A DNA stretch of 64,000 nucleotides from contig CAVSSL010000011.1 of assembly GCA_963730585.1 (NCBI GenBank), positions 248,001-312,000 on the forward strand, written 5' to 3'. Origin of the DNA: Pedococcus_A sp963730585 (GTDB lineage Bacteria; Actinomycetota; Actinomycetes; Actinomycetales; Dermatophilaceae). The position numbers and the translations under genes were made by a program. The notes below the pieces were generated by a model. It saw nothing but the letters and a program-made list of their open reading frames with translations, made no database searches and had not been told where the DNA came from. Of the stretch, positions 35,105 to 43,360 are shown piece by piece. Within the stretch, counting starts at the first letter, position 1. Each line of letters begins with the position of its first letter.

Positions 35105-35129
35105 CGGCATACCCACTTGCCGTATGCCG
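35105..35129. repeat. Inverted pair of the repeated octamer, possible terminator
   Basis: CGGCATAC (35105-35112) and GTATGCCG (35122-35129) form a perfect 8-bp stem with a 9-nt loop, starting right after the histidine kinase stop codon (35102-35104). There is no U-tract. The position fits a transcription terminator for the kinase gene. Confidence 0.6.
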
Positions 35130-35254
35130 CACAGCCGCGGCAGGGTGGAGTCATGGCCTCGCGCACGCAGCGATTTACCGCGCCCTCGGACGCGGTCGCA
35201 GCCCTGCGCTGAAGCGCCCCGCCACTCGCCTCCGAGGGCTTTCCCGCCGCCCCC

Positions 35255-35260
35255 TAGACT
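35255..35260 (+). promoter_or_regulatory. -10-like TAGACT upstream of pheS
   Basis: TAGACT lies 50 bp before ATG 35311; transcription would start near 35267 and leave a ~44-nt leader. No -35 is evident. Confidence 0.4.
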
Positions 35261-35310
35261 CGGTGCGCCGCGCCACGGCACGGATTGCACGCTGCGCAGA
35301 GTGGAATGAG

Positions 35311-36407
35311 ATGTCTGGACCCAACAAGCAGTACGACCCCGTCGAGGTCGCCGCGCTCGACCCGGCCGCCATCGAGCAGGCCGTCGCCGACGCCGCCGCC
35401 GCGATCGCCGCGGCCGCCAGCCTCGAGGAGCTGAAGGCGGCGCGGCTGGCGCACCAGGGGGAGAAGAGCCCGCTGGCCCTGGCCAACCGTGAGATCGGCG
35501 CCCTGCCGCCCAGCGCCAAGGCCGAGGCCGGCAAACGCGTCGGACAGGCGCGCGGCCAGGTGGCCCAGGCGCTCAAGGCCCGCCAGGAGGAGCTCGAGGC
35601 CGAGCGCGACCAGCGCATCCTGGTCGAGGAGACCGTCGACCTCACGGTGCGGGTGCCGCGTCGCCGGCTCGGCGCCCGCCACCCCATCAGCCTGGTCTCC
35701 GAGCGCGTCGAGGACATCTTCGTGGCCATGGGCTGGGAGATCGCCGAGGGCCCCGAGGTCGAGTCGGAGTGGCTCAACTTCGACGCGCTCAACCTCGGCG
35801 CCGACCACCCCGCCCGGCAGATGCAGGACACCTTCTTCATCGACCCGCCCGAGCTGGGCCTGGTGCTGCGCACGCACACCTCGCCGGTGCAGGTGCGCAC
35901 GATGCTCGGGGGCGAGCCGCCGATCTACGTGCTCTGCCCGGGCAAGGTGTTCCGCACCGACGAGCTCGACGCCACCCACACGCCGGTGTTCCACCAGTTC
36001 GAGGGCCTCGTCGTCGACGAGGGCATCACCATGGCGCACCTCAAGGGCAGCCTCGACGCCTTCGTGTCGCGGCTGTTCGGCGAGGGCACCGTGACGCGCC
36101 TGCGCCCGTCGTACTTCCCGTTCACCGAGCCGAGCGCCGAGATCGACTGCCGCTGCTGGATCTGCGACGGCGAGGACAGCCGAACTGCCGCACCTGTGGT
36201 GGCACGGGCTGGATCGAGATGGGCGGCTGCGGCATGGTCAACCGCCGGGTGCTGACCGCCAGCGGCATCGACCCCGACCGCTACACCGGCTTCGCCTTCG
36301 GCCTCGGCATCGAGCGCTCGCTCATGCTGCGCCACGGGGTGGGCGACATGCACGACATCGTTGAGGGAGACGTGCGGTTCAGCACGCAGTTCGGGATGGA
36401 GATCTGA
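35311..36407 (+). CDS. pheS: Phenylalanyl-tRNA synthetase alpha subunit, frameshifted at 36182
   Basis: The alpha subunit of the (alpha-beta)2 class II synthetase, ~365 residues when repaired. The N terminus is a helical coiled coil; motif 2 is visible in THTSPVQVRTML and PGKVFRTDELDATHTPVFHQFEG, motif 3 in GFAFGLGIERSLMLRHGV. Between them is a Cys-rich loop (CRCWICDGED...NCRTCGG) of the type seen in actinobacterial PheS. The frame breaks there: one base is missing after CG at 36182, and the next frame continues NCRTCGGTGWIEMGGCGMVN. The gene is essential, so an assembly error is likely. The stop overlaps pheT (TGATG). Confidence 0.93.
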
Positions 36408-38980
36408 TGCGCGCGCCAGTGTCATGGCTGCGGGAGCTGGCCGACGTGCCGGCGGGGGCCACCGGTGCCGACATCGCCGAGAGCCTGGTCAAGGTGGGCC
36501 TGGAGGAGGAGGCGCTGCACGGCGGCGACATCCAGGGCCCGCTGGTGGTCGGACGCGTCCTCGAGGTGACCCCCGAGAAGCAGAAGAACGGCAAGACCAT
36601 CAACTGGTGCCAGGTCGACGTCGGGCAGAACGGCCAGATGCTGACCGAGGGCACCCCGCAGGGCATCGTCTGCGGGGCGCACAACTTCAAGCCCGGCGAC
36701 CACGTGGTCTGCGTGCTGCCCGGCGGCGTGCTGCCCGGCCCGTTCGAGATCTCCGCGCGCAAGACCTACGGGCACGTCTCCAACGGCATGATCTGCTCCG
36801 CGATGGAGCTCGGCCTCGGCGACGACCACGACGGCATCATCGTTCTCGAGGAGTGGCTGGGCGACAACCCCGAGGTCGTCGCCGGCCTCGAGCCGGGCCA
36901 GGACGCCATCGAGCTGCTCGGCCTCGCTGACGAGGTCGTCGAGGTCAACGTCACGCCCGACCGCGGCTACTGCTTCTCGATGCGCGGCATCGCGCGGGAG
37001 TACGCGCTGTCCACCGGCGGTGGCTTCCGCGACCCTGCGGACGTCGAGGTCCCGGCGCCCAACGACAGCGGGTATGCCGTCAACCTCGCCGACAGCGCGC
37101 CGGTCAACGGCAACGAGGGGTGCGACCGCTACATCGCCCGGATCGTGCGCGGGGTCGACGTGAACGCCGCCACTCCGTCGTGGATGCAGAAGCGCCTGAC
37201 CCAGGTCGGGATGCGCCCGATCAGCCTGGCCGTCGACGTCACCAACTACGTGATGATGCTGCTCGGCCAGCCGCTGCACGCCTTCGACCTCGACACCCTC
37301 TCCGGTTCCGTCGGCGTCCGTCGGGCACGAGCGGGGGAGCGGCTGAAGACCCTCGACGACGTCGACCGCGCCCTCGACCCCGAGGACCTGCTCATCATCG
37401 ACGGCAGCGACACCGCGCTGGCCATCGCCGGCGTCATGGGCGGTGAGTCGTCCGAGGTGGGCCCGTCCACGACCAACGTGCTCATCGAGTCGGCCCACTT
37501 CGACCCCACCACGGTGGCCCGCTCGTCGCGGCGCCACCGTCTCACCACGGAGGCGTCCAAGCGGTTCGAGCGGGGCGTCGACCCCGACGTGACCGCGGCG
37601 GCCGCCGAGCTGGCCGTGCGCCTGCTCGTCGAGCTCGGCGGTGGCACCCCCGACGACGGGGTCACCGACGTCGACCACCGCCGCGGCCGCGAGCCGTTCG
37701 ACTTCGACCTGGGACTGCCGAGCCGGTACGTCGGGCTCGACTACGCGCGCGACGAGGTGCTCGACACCCTGCGCGCCATCGGGTGCGAGGTCACCGAGCC
37801 GAGCGGCGTGGCCGAGGTCTCCGACGCCTTCGGCCACGGCGACGTCGTCTCCGTGCTGCCCGCTTCGTGGAGGCCCGACCTGAACGACGGCCCCGACCTG
37901 GTCGAGGAGGTCGCGCGGGTGCGCGGCTACGACCAGATCCCATCGGTGCTGCCGCAGGCCACGGCCGGACGTGGGCTCACCCACGGGCAGCGCACCCGAC
38001 GGGTGATCGCCACGACGCTGGCGCAGCAGGGGCTGGTCGAGGTCCTGAGCTACCCGTTCATCGGTCGCGGCCTGTTCGACCGGCTCGGTTACGCCGCCGA
38101 CGACCCACGTCGCCGGACCATCACCGTGGCGAACCCGATGTCGGACGAGACGCCGCTGCTGCGGACCTCGGTGCTCGACACGCTCCTCGACACATTGCGT
38201 CGCAACATCGCCCGCGGCAACCACGACGCCGCCGTCTACGAGCTGGGCCTCGTGGTGGTCGGGCCCGAGCAGGTCCGCAGCGCGCCGGTGCCGGGCATCG
38301 AGTCCCGACCCGACGACGCCACGCTGTCGCAGATCCTGGGCGCCGTGCCGGGGCAGCCGCGCCACGTGGCCTTCGCGGCGGCCGGCGACGCCGAGCCCAA
38401 GGGGCCGTGGGGGCCGGCGCGGCCGTTCGACGCCAGCGACGCCGTCGCCTGGGCGCTGGCCGTCGCCAAGGCCGTGGGCGTCGAGCTCGTCATCTCGGCC
38501 GCCGACCGGGCGCCCTGGCACCCCGGGCGGTGCGCCCAGCTAGCCCTGCCCGACGGCACCGTCGTCGGCCACGCCGGCGAGCTGCACCCCAAGGTCGTCG
38601 CGGCGCTCGACCTCCCGGCTCGTGCCGTGGCCGGCGAGCTCGACGTCGACGTCCTGGTCGCCGCCACCGGGGAGCCGCTCCAGGCCAGGGCCTTGTCGAC
38701 CTTCCCGCCCGCGCACACCGACGTGGCGCTGGTCGTCGACGAGACGGTCCCCGCCGCCGACGTCGAGGCCGCGCTGCGCGCGGGGGCTGGTCCGTCGCTG
38801 GAGTCGCTGGTGCTGTTCGACACCTACCGCGGCGACCAGGTCGGTGAGGGCAGCAAGTCGCTGGCCTTCCGGCTGACCTTCCGCTCCGACGAGCGCACCC
38901 TCACCACCGACGAGGTCAGCGCCCTGCGCGACCGGGCCGTGGCGGCGGCCGCCCACGCCACGGGGGCCGTCCAGCGGTGA
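36407..38980 (+). CDS. pheT: Phenylalanyl-tRNA synthetase beta subunit
   Basis: The 857-residue beta subunit. It starts MRAPVSWLRELADV, has a tRNA-binding (EMAP-like) domain at about residues 40-150 (CGAHNFKPGDHVVCVLPGG, KTYGHVSNGMICS), the B3/B4 editing region, the B5 domain, the degenerate class II core with LRTSVLDTLLDTLRRNIARG, and a C-terminal anticodon-binding fold ending FRLTFRSDERTLTTDEV. Full length and unbroken. It is coupled to pheS by a one-base overlap and to the following SDR gene by four bases. Confidence 0.96.
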   Translation: MRAPVSWLRELADVPAGATGADIAESLVKVGLEEEALHGGDIQGPLVVGRVLEVTPEKQKNGKTINWCQVDVGQNGQMLTEGTPQGIVCGAHNFKPGDHVVCVLPGGVLPGPFEISARKTYGHVSNGMICSAMELGLGDDHDGIIVLEEWLGDNPEVVAGLEPGQDAIELLGLADEVVEVNVTPDRGYCFSMRGIAREYALSTGGGFRDPADVEVPAPNDSGYAVNLADSAPVNGNEGCDRYIARIVRGVDVNAATPSWMQKRLTQVGMRPISLAVDVTNYVMMLLGQPLHAFDLDTLSGSVGVRRARAGERLKTLDDVDRALDPEDLLIIDGSDTALAIAGVMGGESSEVGPSTTNVLIESAHFDPTTVARSSRRHRLTTEASKRFERGVDPDVTAAAAELAVRLLVELGGGTPDDGVTDVDHRRGREPFDFDLGLPSRYVGLDYARDEVLDTLRAIGCEVTEPSGVAEVSDAFGHGDVVSVLPASWRPDLNDGPDLVEEVARVRGYDQIPSVLPQATAGRGLTHGQRTRRVIATTLAQQGLVEVLSYPFIGRGLFDRLGYAADDPRRRTITVANPMSDETPLLRTSVLDTLLDTLRRNIARGNHDAAVYELGLVVVGPEQVRSAPVPGIESRPDDATLSQILGAVPGQPRHVAFAAAGDAEPKGPWGPARPFDASDAVAWALAVAKAVGVELVISAADRAPWHPGRCAQLALPDGTVVGHAGELHPKVVAALDLPARAVAGELDVDVLVAATGEPLQARALSTFPPAHTDVALVVDETVPAADVEAALRAGAGPSLESLVLFDTYRGDQVGEGSKSLAFRLTFRSDERTLTTDEVSALRDRAVAAAAHATGAVQR

Positions 38981-39729
38981 GCGACGCCACCCAACAGCAG
39001 CCCGTCGCGGTGGTGACCGGCGCCTCCCGGGGCATCGGCCACCACATCGCGGAGGGCCTCGAGCGCGCCGGGTATGTCGTGGAGCGCGGCTCGCGCGCGG
39101 TCGCCGAGGTGACCGACCGCGAGTCCGTCGAGCGGTGGATCCATGACATCGCCGCCCGGCACGGACGCATCGACCTGCTGGTCAACAACGCGGGCGTCAT
39201 CGACACCGAGGTGCCCCTCGAGAAGTCCGACCCCGACGAGTGGTGGCGCACCATCGAGGTCAACGTCCTCGGCCCCTACCTCGTCACCCGCTTCGTGATG
39301 CCCCACATGGTGCGTGCTGGCGGCGGGCGGATCGTCAACCTCAACAGCGGGGCGGGTACCCGTGCCGGCGAGGTCGCCTCGGCCTACAACATGAGCAAGA
39401 CGGCGCTGGCCCGCATCACCGGGTCCACACACCTCTCCGGCGCCGCGCACGGCATACGTGCCTTCGACCTCGCCCCCGGCGTCGTCCGCACCGACATGAC
39501 GCTCTCGATGCCCTCCCACGAGGGGCGCACGGAGTGGACGTCGCCGCAGGAGGTGGTCGACCTCGTGCTGGCCCTGGCCTCCGGTGAGCTCGACGCGTGG
39601 TCCGGGCGGATGGTCCGGGCCGGCGCCGACACCCCCGAGTCGCTGCGCGCGCGTGCGGCAGCCGGGCTCAGCGACACCGACCGCACCATCACCCTCGTGC
39701 CGTGGGGGAGCGACGACCCCTTGGCGTAG
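38977..39729 (+). CDS. Short-chain dehydrogenase/reductase
   Basis: A 250-residue Rossmann-fold oxidoreductase. The cofactor loop TGASRGIGHHIAEGL, the NNAG motif, a Ser in NLNSGAG, and the catalytic YNMSK are all present. The N-terminal region lacks the usual acidic or basic residue to predict NAD or NADP preference. The GTG overlaps the pheT stop, so it is co-transcribed with pheST, although its substrate is probably unrelated. Confidence 0.88.
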   Translation: MSDATQQQPVAVVTGASRGIGHHIAEGLERAGYVVERGSRAVAEVTDRESVERWIHDIAARHGRIDLLVNNAGVIDTEVPLEKSDPDEWWRTIEVNVLGPYLVTRFVMPHMVRAGGGRIVNLNSGAGTRAGEVASAYNMSKTALARITGSTHLSGAAHGIRAFDLAPGVVRTDMTLSMPSHEGRTEWTSPQEVVDLVLALASGELDAWSGRMVRAGADTPESLRARAAAGLSDTDRTITLVPWGSDDPLA

Positions 39730-39737
39730 CCAGGGTC

Positions 39738-39771
39738 TGCATAGATTCGCGCGACTATGTATAGTCATGCA
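39738..39771 (+). promoter_or_regulatory. Tandem ARG boxes over the argC promoter
   Basis: TGTATAGTCATGCA (39758-39771) follows the ArgR/AhrC dyad form TGnAT-n4-ATnCA, and a weaker partner TGCATAGATTCGCG begins 20 bp upstream (39738-39751), two helical turns apart. The first lies over the -10 TATAGT (39760-39765), which is 7 nt before ATG 39773. Occupancy by ArgR, encoded in the same operon at 45515, would repress transcription when arginine is abundant. Confidence 0.7.
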
Positions 39772-39772
39772 C

Positions 39773-40822
39773 ATGATGCGGGCAGCTGTGGCAGGCGCGA
39801 GCGGCTACGCCGGAGGGGAGATCCTCCGGCTGCTCCTCGGGCACCCCGAGGTGGAGATCGGTGCGGTCACGGCGGCGTCCACGGCCGGGCAGCGACTCGG
39901 CACCATCCACCCGCACCTGACCCCGCTGGCCGACCGTGTCGTCGACGACACCACGCCGGCGACCCTGGCTGGTCACGACGTCGTCTTCCTGGCCCTGCCG
40001 CACGGCCACTCCGCCGCGCTGGCCGCGCAGCTCCCGGACGACGTGGTCGTCATCGACTGCGGGGCCGACTTCCGCCTTCGTGACGAGGCGGCCTGGACCG
40101 CCTTCTACGACACCCCGTATGCCGGGTCGTGGGCCTACGGCATGCCCGAGCTGTGCGTGGGTGCGGACGGCAAGCAGCGGTCCGAGCTGCAGGGCACCCG
40201 CCGTATCGCGGTGCCGGGCTGCTACCCGACCGCGGTCAGCCTGGCCTTGGCCCCGGGCTTCGCCGCCAGCCTGCTCGACCCCGACGACGTCGTCGTGGTC
40301 GCGGCCTCCGGCACCTCCGGTGCGGGGAAGTCGCTCAAACCGCACCTGCTCGGCGCCGAGGTGATGGGCGCGATGTCTCCCTACGGGGTCGGCGGAGTCC
40401 ACCGGCACACCCCCGAGATCGAGCAGAACCTCTCCGCCGTGCGCGGCGACGCTGTGTCCGTCTCCTTCACGCCGACGCTGGCGCCCATGCCGCGCGGCAT
40501 CCTCGCCACCTGCACCGCCCGCCTCGCCGGGGCAGGCGACGTGCGCGCCGCCGACGTCCGGGCGGCCTGGGAGAAGGCCTACGCCGACGAGCCGTTCGTG
40601 CACCTGCTGCCCGAGGGCCAGTGGCCCACGACCGCCAGCGTCCTCGGGAGCAACAGCGTCCACGTCCAGGTGACGGTCGACGAGCGGGTCGGGCGCGTCG
40701 TCGCCGTGGCCGCCGTCGACAACCTCACCAAGGGCACCGCGGGTGCCGCCGTGCAGTGTCTCAACCTGGCGGTGGGCCTGCCCGAGACGACCGGCCTGCC
40801 AGTCGCGGGGGTGGCGCCGTGA
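39773..40822 (+). CDS. argC: N-acetyl-gamma-glutamyl-phosphate reductase
   Basis: A 349-residue NADPH-dependent reductase, third step of arginine synthesis. It has the nucleotide loop AVAGASGYAGGEILRLLLGHP, FLALPHGHSAALA, the catalytic Cys in AVPGCYPTAVSLAL, and the phosphate-binding GTSGAGK followed by HRHTPEIEQNL. ATG 39773 is favoured by the TATAGT 7 nt upstream; ATG 39767 and ATG 39776 are in frame. First gene of the arg operon. Confidence 0.95.
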   Translation: MMRAAVAGASGYAGGEILRLLLGHPEVEIGAVTAASTAGQRLGTIHPHLTPLADRVVDDTTPATLAGHDVVFLALPHGHSAALAAQLPDDVVVIDCGADFRLRDEAAWTAFYDTPYAGSWAYGMPELCVGADGKQRSELQGTRRIAVPGCYPTAVSLALAPGFAASLLDPDDVVVVAASGTSGAGKSLKPHLLGAEVMGAMSPYGVGGVHRHTPEIEQNLSAVRGDAVSVSFTPTLAPMPRGILATCTARLAGAGDVRAADVRAAWEKAYADEPFVHLLPEGQWPTTASVLGSNSVHVQVTVDERVGRVVAVAAVDNLTKGTAGAAVQCLNLAVGLPETTGLPVAGVAP

Positions 40823-41229
40823 GCCTGGCGATGCACCTCATGCGACACGACGCCCCCATTGCCTTCGCACGGTTGGCGGCCGGTGAGGAGCCCTCCTGGG
40901 ACTGGCGCACCGGCCCGCTGACCTCGATCACCTACACCGACAGCGAGACCTCGGTGGTCTGCGCCTACGCCGCGGTTCCCGAGGGCGTCGTCAAGCAGGG
41001 TCCGCTCGTCGGGTTCGAGATCGCCGGACCGCTCGACTTCACGATGGTCGGCGTGCTGTCGGGGCTCCTCGAGCCGCTCGCCCGCCAGGGAATCAGCGTC
41101 CTGGCGCTGTCCACCTACGACACCGACTGGATCCTCGTCGAGGCCGACCGCAGCGACGACGCCGAGAAGATCTGGAAGCGCGCCGGGCACGCCGTGGCTC
41201 CGGCACGACTGAGCGGAGGGACCACATGA
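40819..41229 (+). CDS. ACT-domain protein within the arg operon (ACT_7/CASTOR-like)
   Basis: A 136-residue protein whose C-terminal half GPLDFTMVGVLSGLLEPLARQGISVLALSTYDTDWILVE matches the ACT_7 family, amino-acid-binding modules related to the arginine sensor CASTOR1. The N-terminal half has Y-T-D-S-E-TSVVC.YAAVPEG, a first, divergent ACT-like unit. GTG 40819 overlaps the argC stop and its own stop overlaps the argJ ATG, so it is strictly coupled to the pathway. A feedback or sensor role for arginine or an intermediate is attractive but inferred from family and location only. Confidence 0.82.
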   Translation: MSLAMHLMRHDAPIAFARLAAGEEPSWDWRTGPLTSITYTDSETSVVCAYAAVPEGVVKQGPLVGFEIAGPLDFTMVGVLSGLLEPLARQGISVLALSTYDTDWILVEADRSDDAEKIWKRAGHAVAPARLSGGTT

Positions 41230-42377
41230 GCGTCACCCGTCCTGCGGGCTTCCGGGCGACCGGGGTCGTCGCCGGCCTGAAGACCAGCGGCGCGCCCGAC
41301 GTCGCGCTCGTCGTCAACGACGGGCCCGACCACCACGGCGCCGCGGTCTTCACCAGCAACCGGGTCGAGGCCGCGCCGGTCACCTGGTCGCGCCAGGTCG
41401 TCAGCGACGGCCGGGTCGACGCCGTCGTGCTGAACTCCGGTGGGGCGAACGCCTGCACCGGCGCACAGGGCTTCGCCGACACCCACCGCACGGCCGAGCA
41501 CGTCGCGGAGGTGCTGGGGGTTTCCGCGGGCGACGTCGTCGTGTGCTCCACCGGGCTGATCGGCGAGCTGTTGCCGATGGAGCGCCTGCTGGCCGGCGTC
41601 GATGCCGCTGCAGCCCGTCTGGCCGCCGACGGTGGGCCCGCCGCGGCGACCGCGATCATGACGACCGACACCGTGAGCAAGCAGGCGCACGTCGAGCGCG
41701 ACGGCTGGAGCGTCGGCGGCATGGCCAAGGGGGCGGGCATGCTCGCCCCGGCGCTGGCCACCATGCTGGTCGTCGTGACCACCGACGCCGTGGTCGAGGC
41801 GGCCTCGCTCGACGAGGTGCTGCGCGCGGCCACGGCGGCCACCTTCGACCGCATCGACTCCGACGGCTGCCAGTCGACCAACGACACCGTGGTGCTGCTG
41901 GCCTCAGGGGCATCGGGAGTCACCGCGACCGCCGGCGACCTGGCCGAGGCGGTGAGCGAGGTGTGCGCCAGCCTGGCGCGCCAGCTCATCGCCGACGCCG
42001 AGGGCGCCCGCCACGACATCGCCATCAAGGTCCGGTCCGCGGCCAGCGAGGCCGACGCCCTCGAGGTCGGGCGGGCCATCGCGCGCAACAACCTCTTCAA
42101 GTGCGCGGTGTTCGGCAACGACCCCAACTGGGGCCGGGTGCTCGCGGCCGTCGGGACCACGCGGGCTGTCTTCGACCCCCACCAGCTCGACGTCTCCATC
42201 AACGGTGTGCAGGTGTGCCGGGCCGGCGGCGTGGGGGAGGACCGCGCCCTCGTCGACCTCACCGGCAGGGAGGTGCACGTCCTCGTCGACCTGCACGCCG
42301 GCGCCGAGTCCGCCACTGTGTGGACCAACGACCTGACCCACGACTACGTCCACGAGAACTCGGCCTACAGCTCATGA
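41226..42377 (+). CDS. argJ: Bifunctional glutamate/ornithine acetyltransferase
   Basis: A 383-residue enzyme that moves the acetyl group from acetylornithine to glutamate (and may also use acetyl-CoA). The self-cleavage motif MAKGAGMLAPALATML is present, with the Thr that becomes the N-terminal nucleophile of the beta chain at about residue 179. Other landmarks are SGGANACTGAQGF, CSTGLIGE and FGNDPNWGRVLAA. Its presence means the acetyl cycle is used and no ArgE is required. Confidence 0.95.
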   Translation: MSVTRPAGFRATGVVAGLKTSGAPDVALVVNDGPDHHGAAVFTSNRVEAAPVTWSRQVVSDGRVDAVVLNSGGANACTGAQGFADTHRTAEHVAEVLGVSAGDVVVCSTGLIGELLPMERLLAGVDAAAARLAADGGPAAATAIMTTDTVSKQAHVERDGWSVGGMAKGAGMLAPALATMLVVVTTDAVVEAASLDEVLRAATAATFDRIDSDGCQSTNDTVVLLASGASGVTATAGDLAEAVSEVCASLARQLIADAEGARHDIAIKVRSAASEADALEVGRAIARNNLFKCAVFGNDPNWGRVLAAVGTTRAVFDPHQLDVSINGVQVCRAGGVGEDRALVDLTGREVHVLVDLHAGAESATVWTNDLTHDYVHENSAYSS

Positions 42378-43360
42378 CCGCACCCACCAGCGCCCGCAAC
42401 ACCGTCCGGGGCACCATCGACGCCGCTGCCCTGCGCGTGGCCCAGTCCAAGGCGCAGGTCCTCGTCGAGGCGCTGCCCTGGCTCGAGCGCTTCCGCGGCG
42501 CCCTCGTCGTCGTCAAGTACGGCGGCAACGCCATGACCAACGACGCCCTCAAGGCCGCCTTCGCCCAGGACATCGTCTTCCTCCGGTATGCCGGGCTGCG
42601 CCCCGTCGTCGTGCACGGCGGCGGTCCGCAGATCGCCGAGATGCTCGGCCGCCTCGGGCTGGAGAGCGAGTTCAAGGGTGGCCTGCGGGTCACGACGCCC
42701 GAGGTCATGGACGTCGTCCGGATGGTGCTCACCGGCCAGGTCGGGCGCGAGCTCGTCGGACTGCTCAACCAGCACGGCCCCGTCGCCGTGGGCCTCTCCG
42801 GCGAGGACGCCAGCCTCTTCGGCGCCCGCCGCCGGTCCACCGTCGTCGACGGCGAGGAGGTCGACCTCGGACTCGTCGGCGACGTCGAGACGGTGAACCC
42901 CTCGGCGGTGCGCGACATCCTCGACGCCGGCCGCATCCCGGTCGTCTCCACCGTCGCCCCCGACCTCGACACCGACGGCCAGGTGCTCAACGTCAACGCC
43001 GACACCGCGGCCGCCGCGCTCGCCGTGGCGCTCGGGGCCCACAAGCTGGTCGTGCTCACCGACGTCGAGGGCGTCTACGGCAGCTGGCCCGACCGCGACT
43101 CGCTGCTGTCGGAGCTGTCGGTCTCGGGAGCCCGGGCGCTGATGGAGAAGGTCGACGCGGGCATGATCCCCAAGCTCGAGGCGTGCGTGCGCGCGGTCGA
43201 GCAGGGCGTGCCGCAGGCCCACGTCGTCGACGGCCGCCAGCCGCACTCGCTGCTCCTCGAGGTGTTCACCTCCGAGGGCATCGGCACCATGATCGTCCCC
43301 GACGCCCCCGACCAGGTCGACGAGCCCGACCAGACCGACCAGCCCGAGGGAGACGCCTGA
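42374..43360 (+). CDS. argB: Acetylglutamate kinase
   Basis: A 328-residue amino-acid kinase. VVVKYGGNAM near the start holds the phosphate-binding Lys, VVVHGGGPQI the glycine loop, and VLNVNADTAAAALAVALGAHKLVVLTDVEGVYG the ATP site. The N-terminal helix preceding the fold (about 25 residues) is the kind found in arginine-inhibited hexameric NAGK. An acidic Asp/Gln-rich tail of ~20 residues is unusual. It overlaps argJ and argD. Confidence 0.95.
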   Translation: MTAPTSARNTVRGTIDAAALRVAQSKAQVLVEALPWLERFRGALVVVKYGGNAMTNDALKAAFAQDIVFLRYAGLRPVVVHGGGPQIAEMLGRLGLESEFKGGLRVTTPEVMDVVRMVLTGQVGRELVGLLNQHGPVAVGLSGEDASLFGARRRSTVVDGEEVDLGLVGDVETVNPSAVRDILDAGRIPVVSTVAPDLDTDGQVLNVNADTAAAALAVALGAHKLVVLTDVEGVYGSWPDRDSLLSELSVSGARALMEKVDAGMIPKLEACVRAVEQGVPQAHVVDGRQPHSLLLEVFTSEGIGTMIVPDAPDQVDEPDQTDQPEGDA

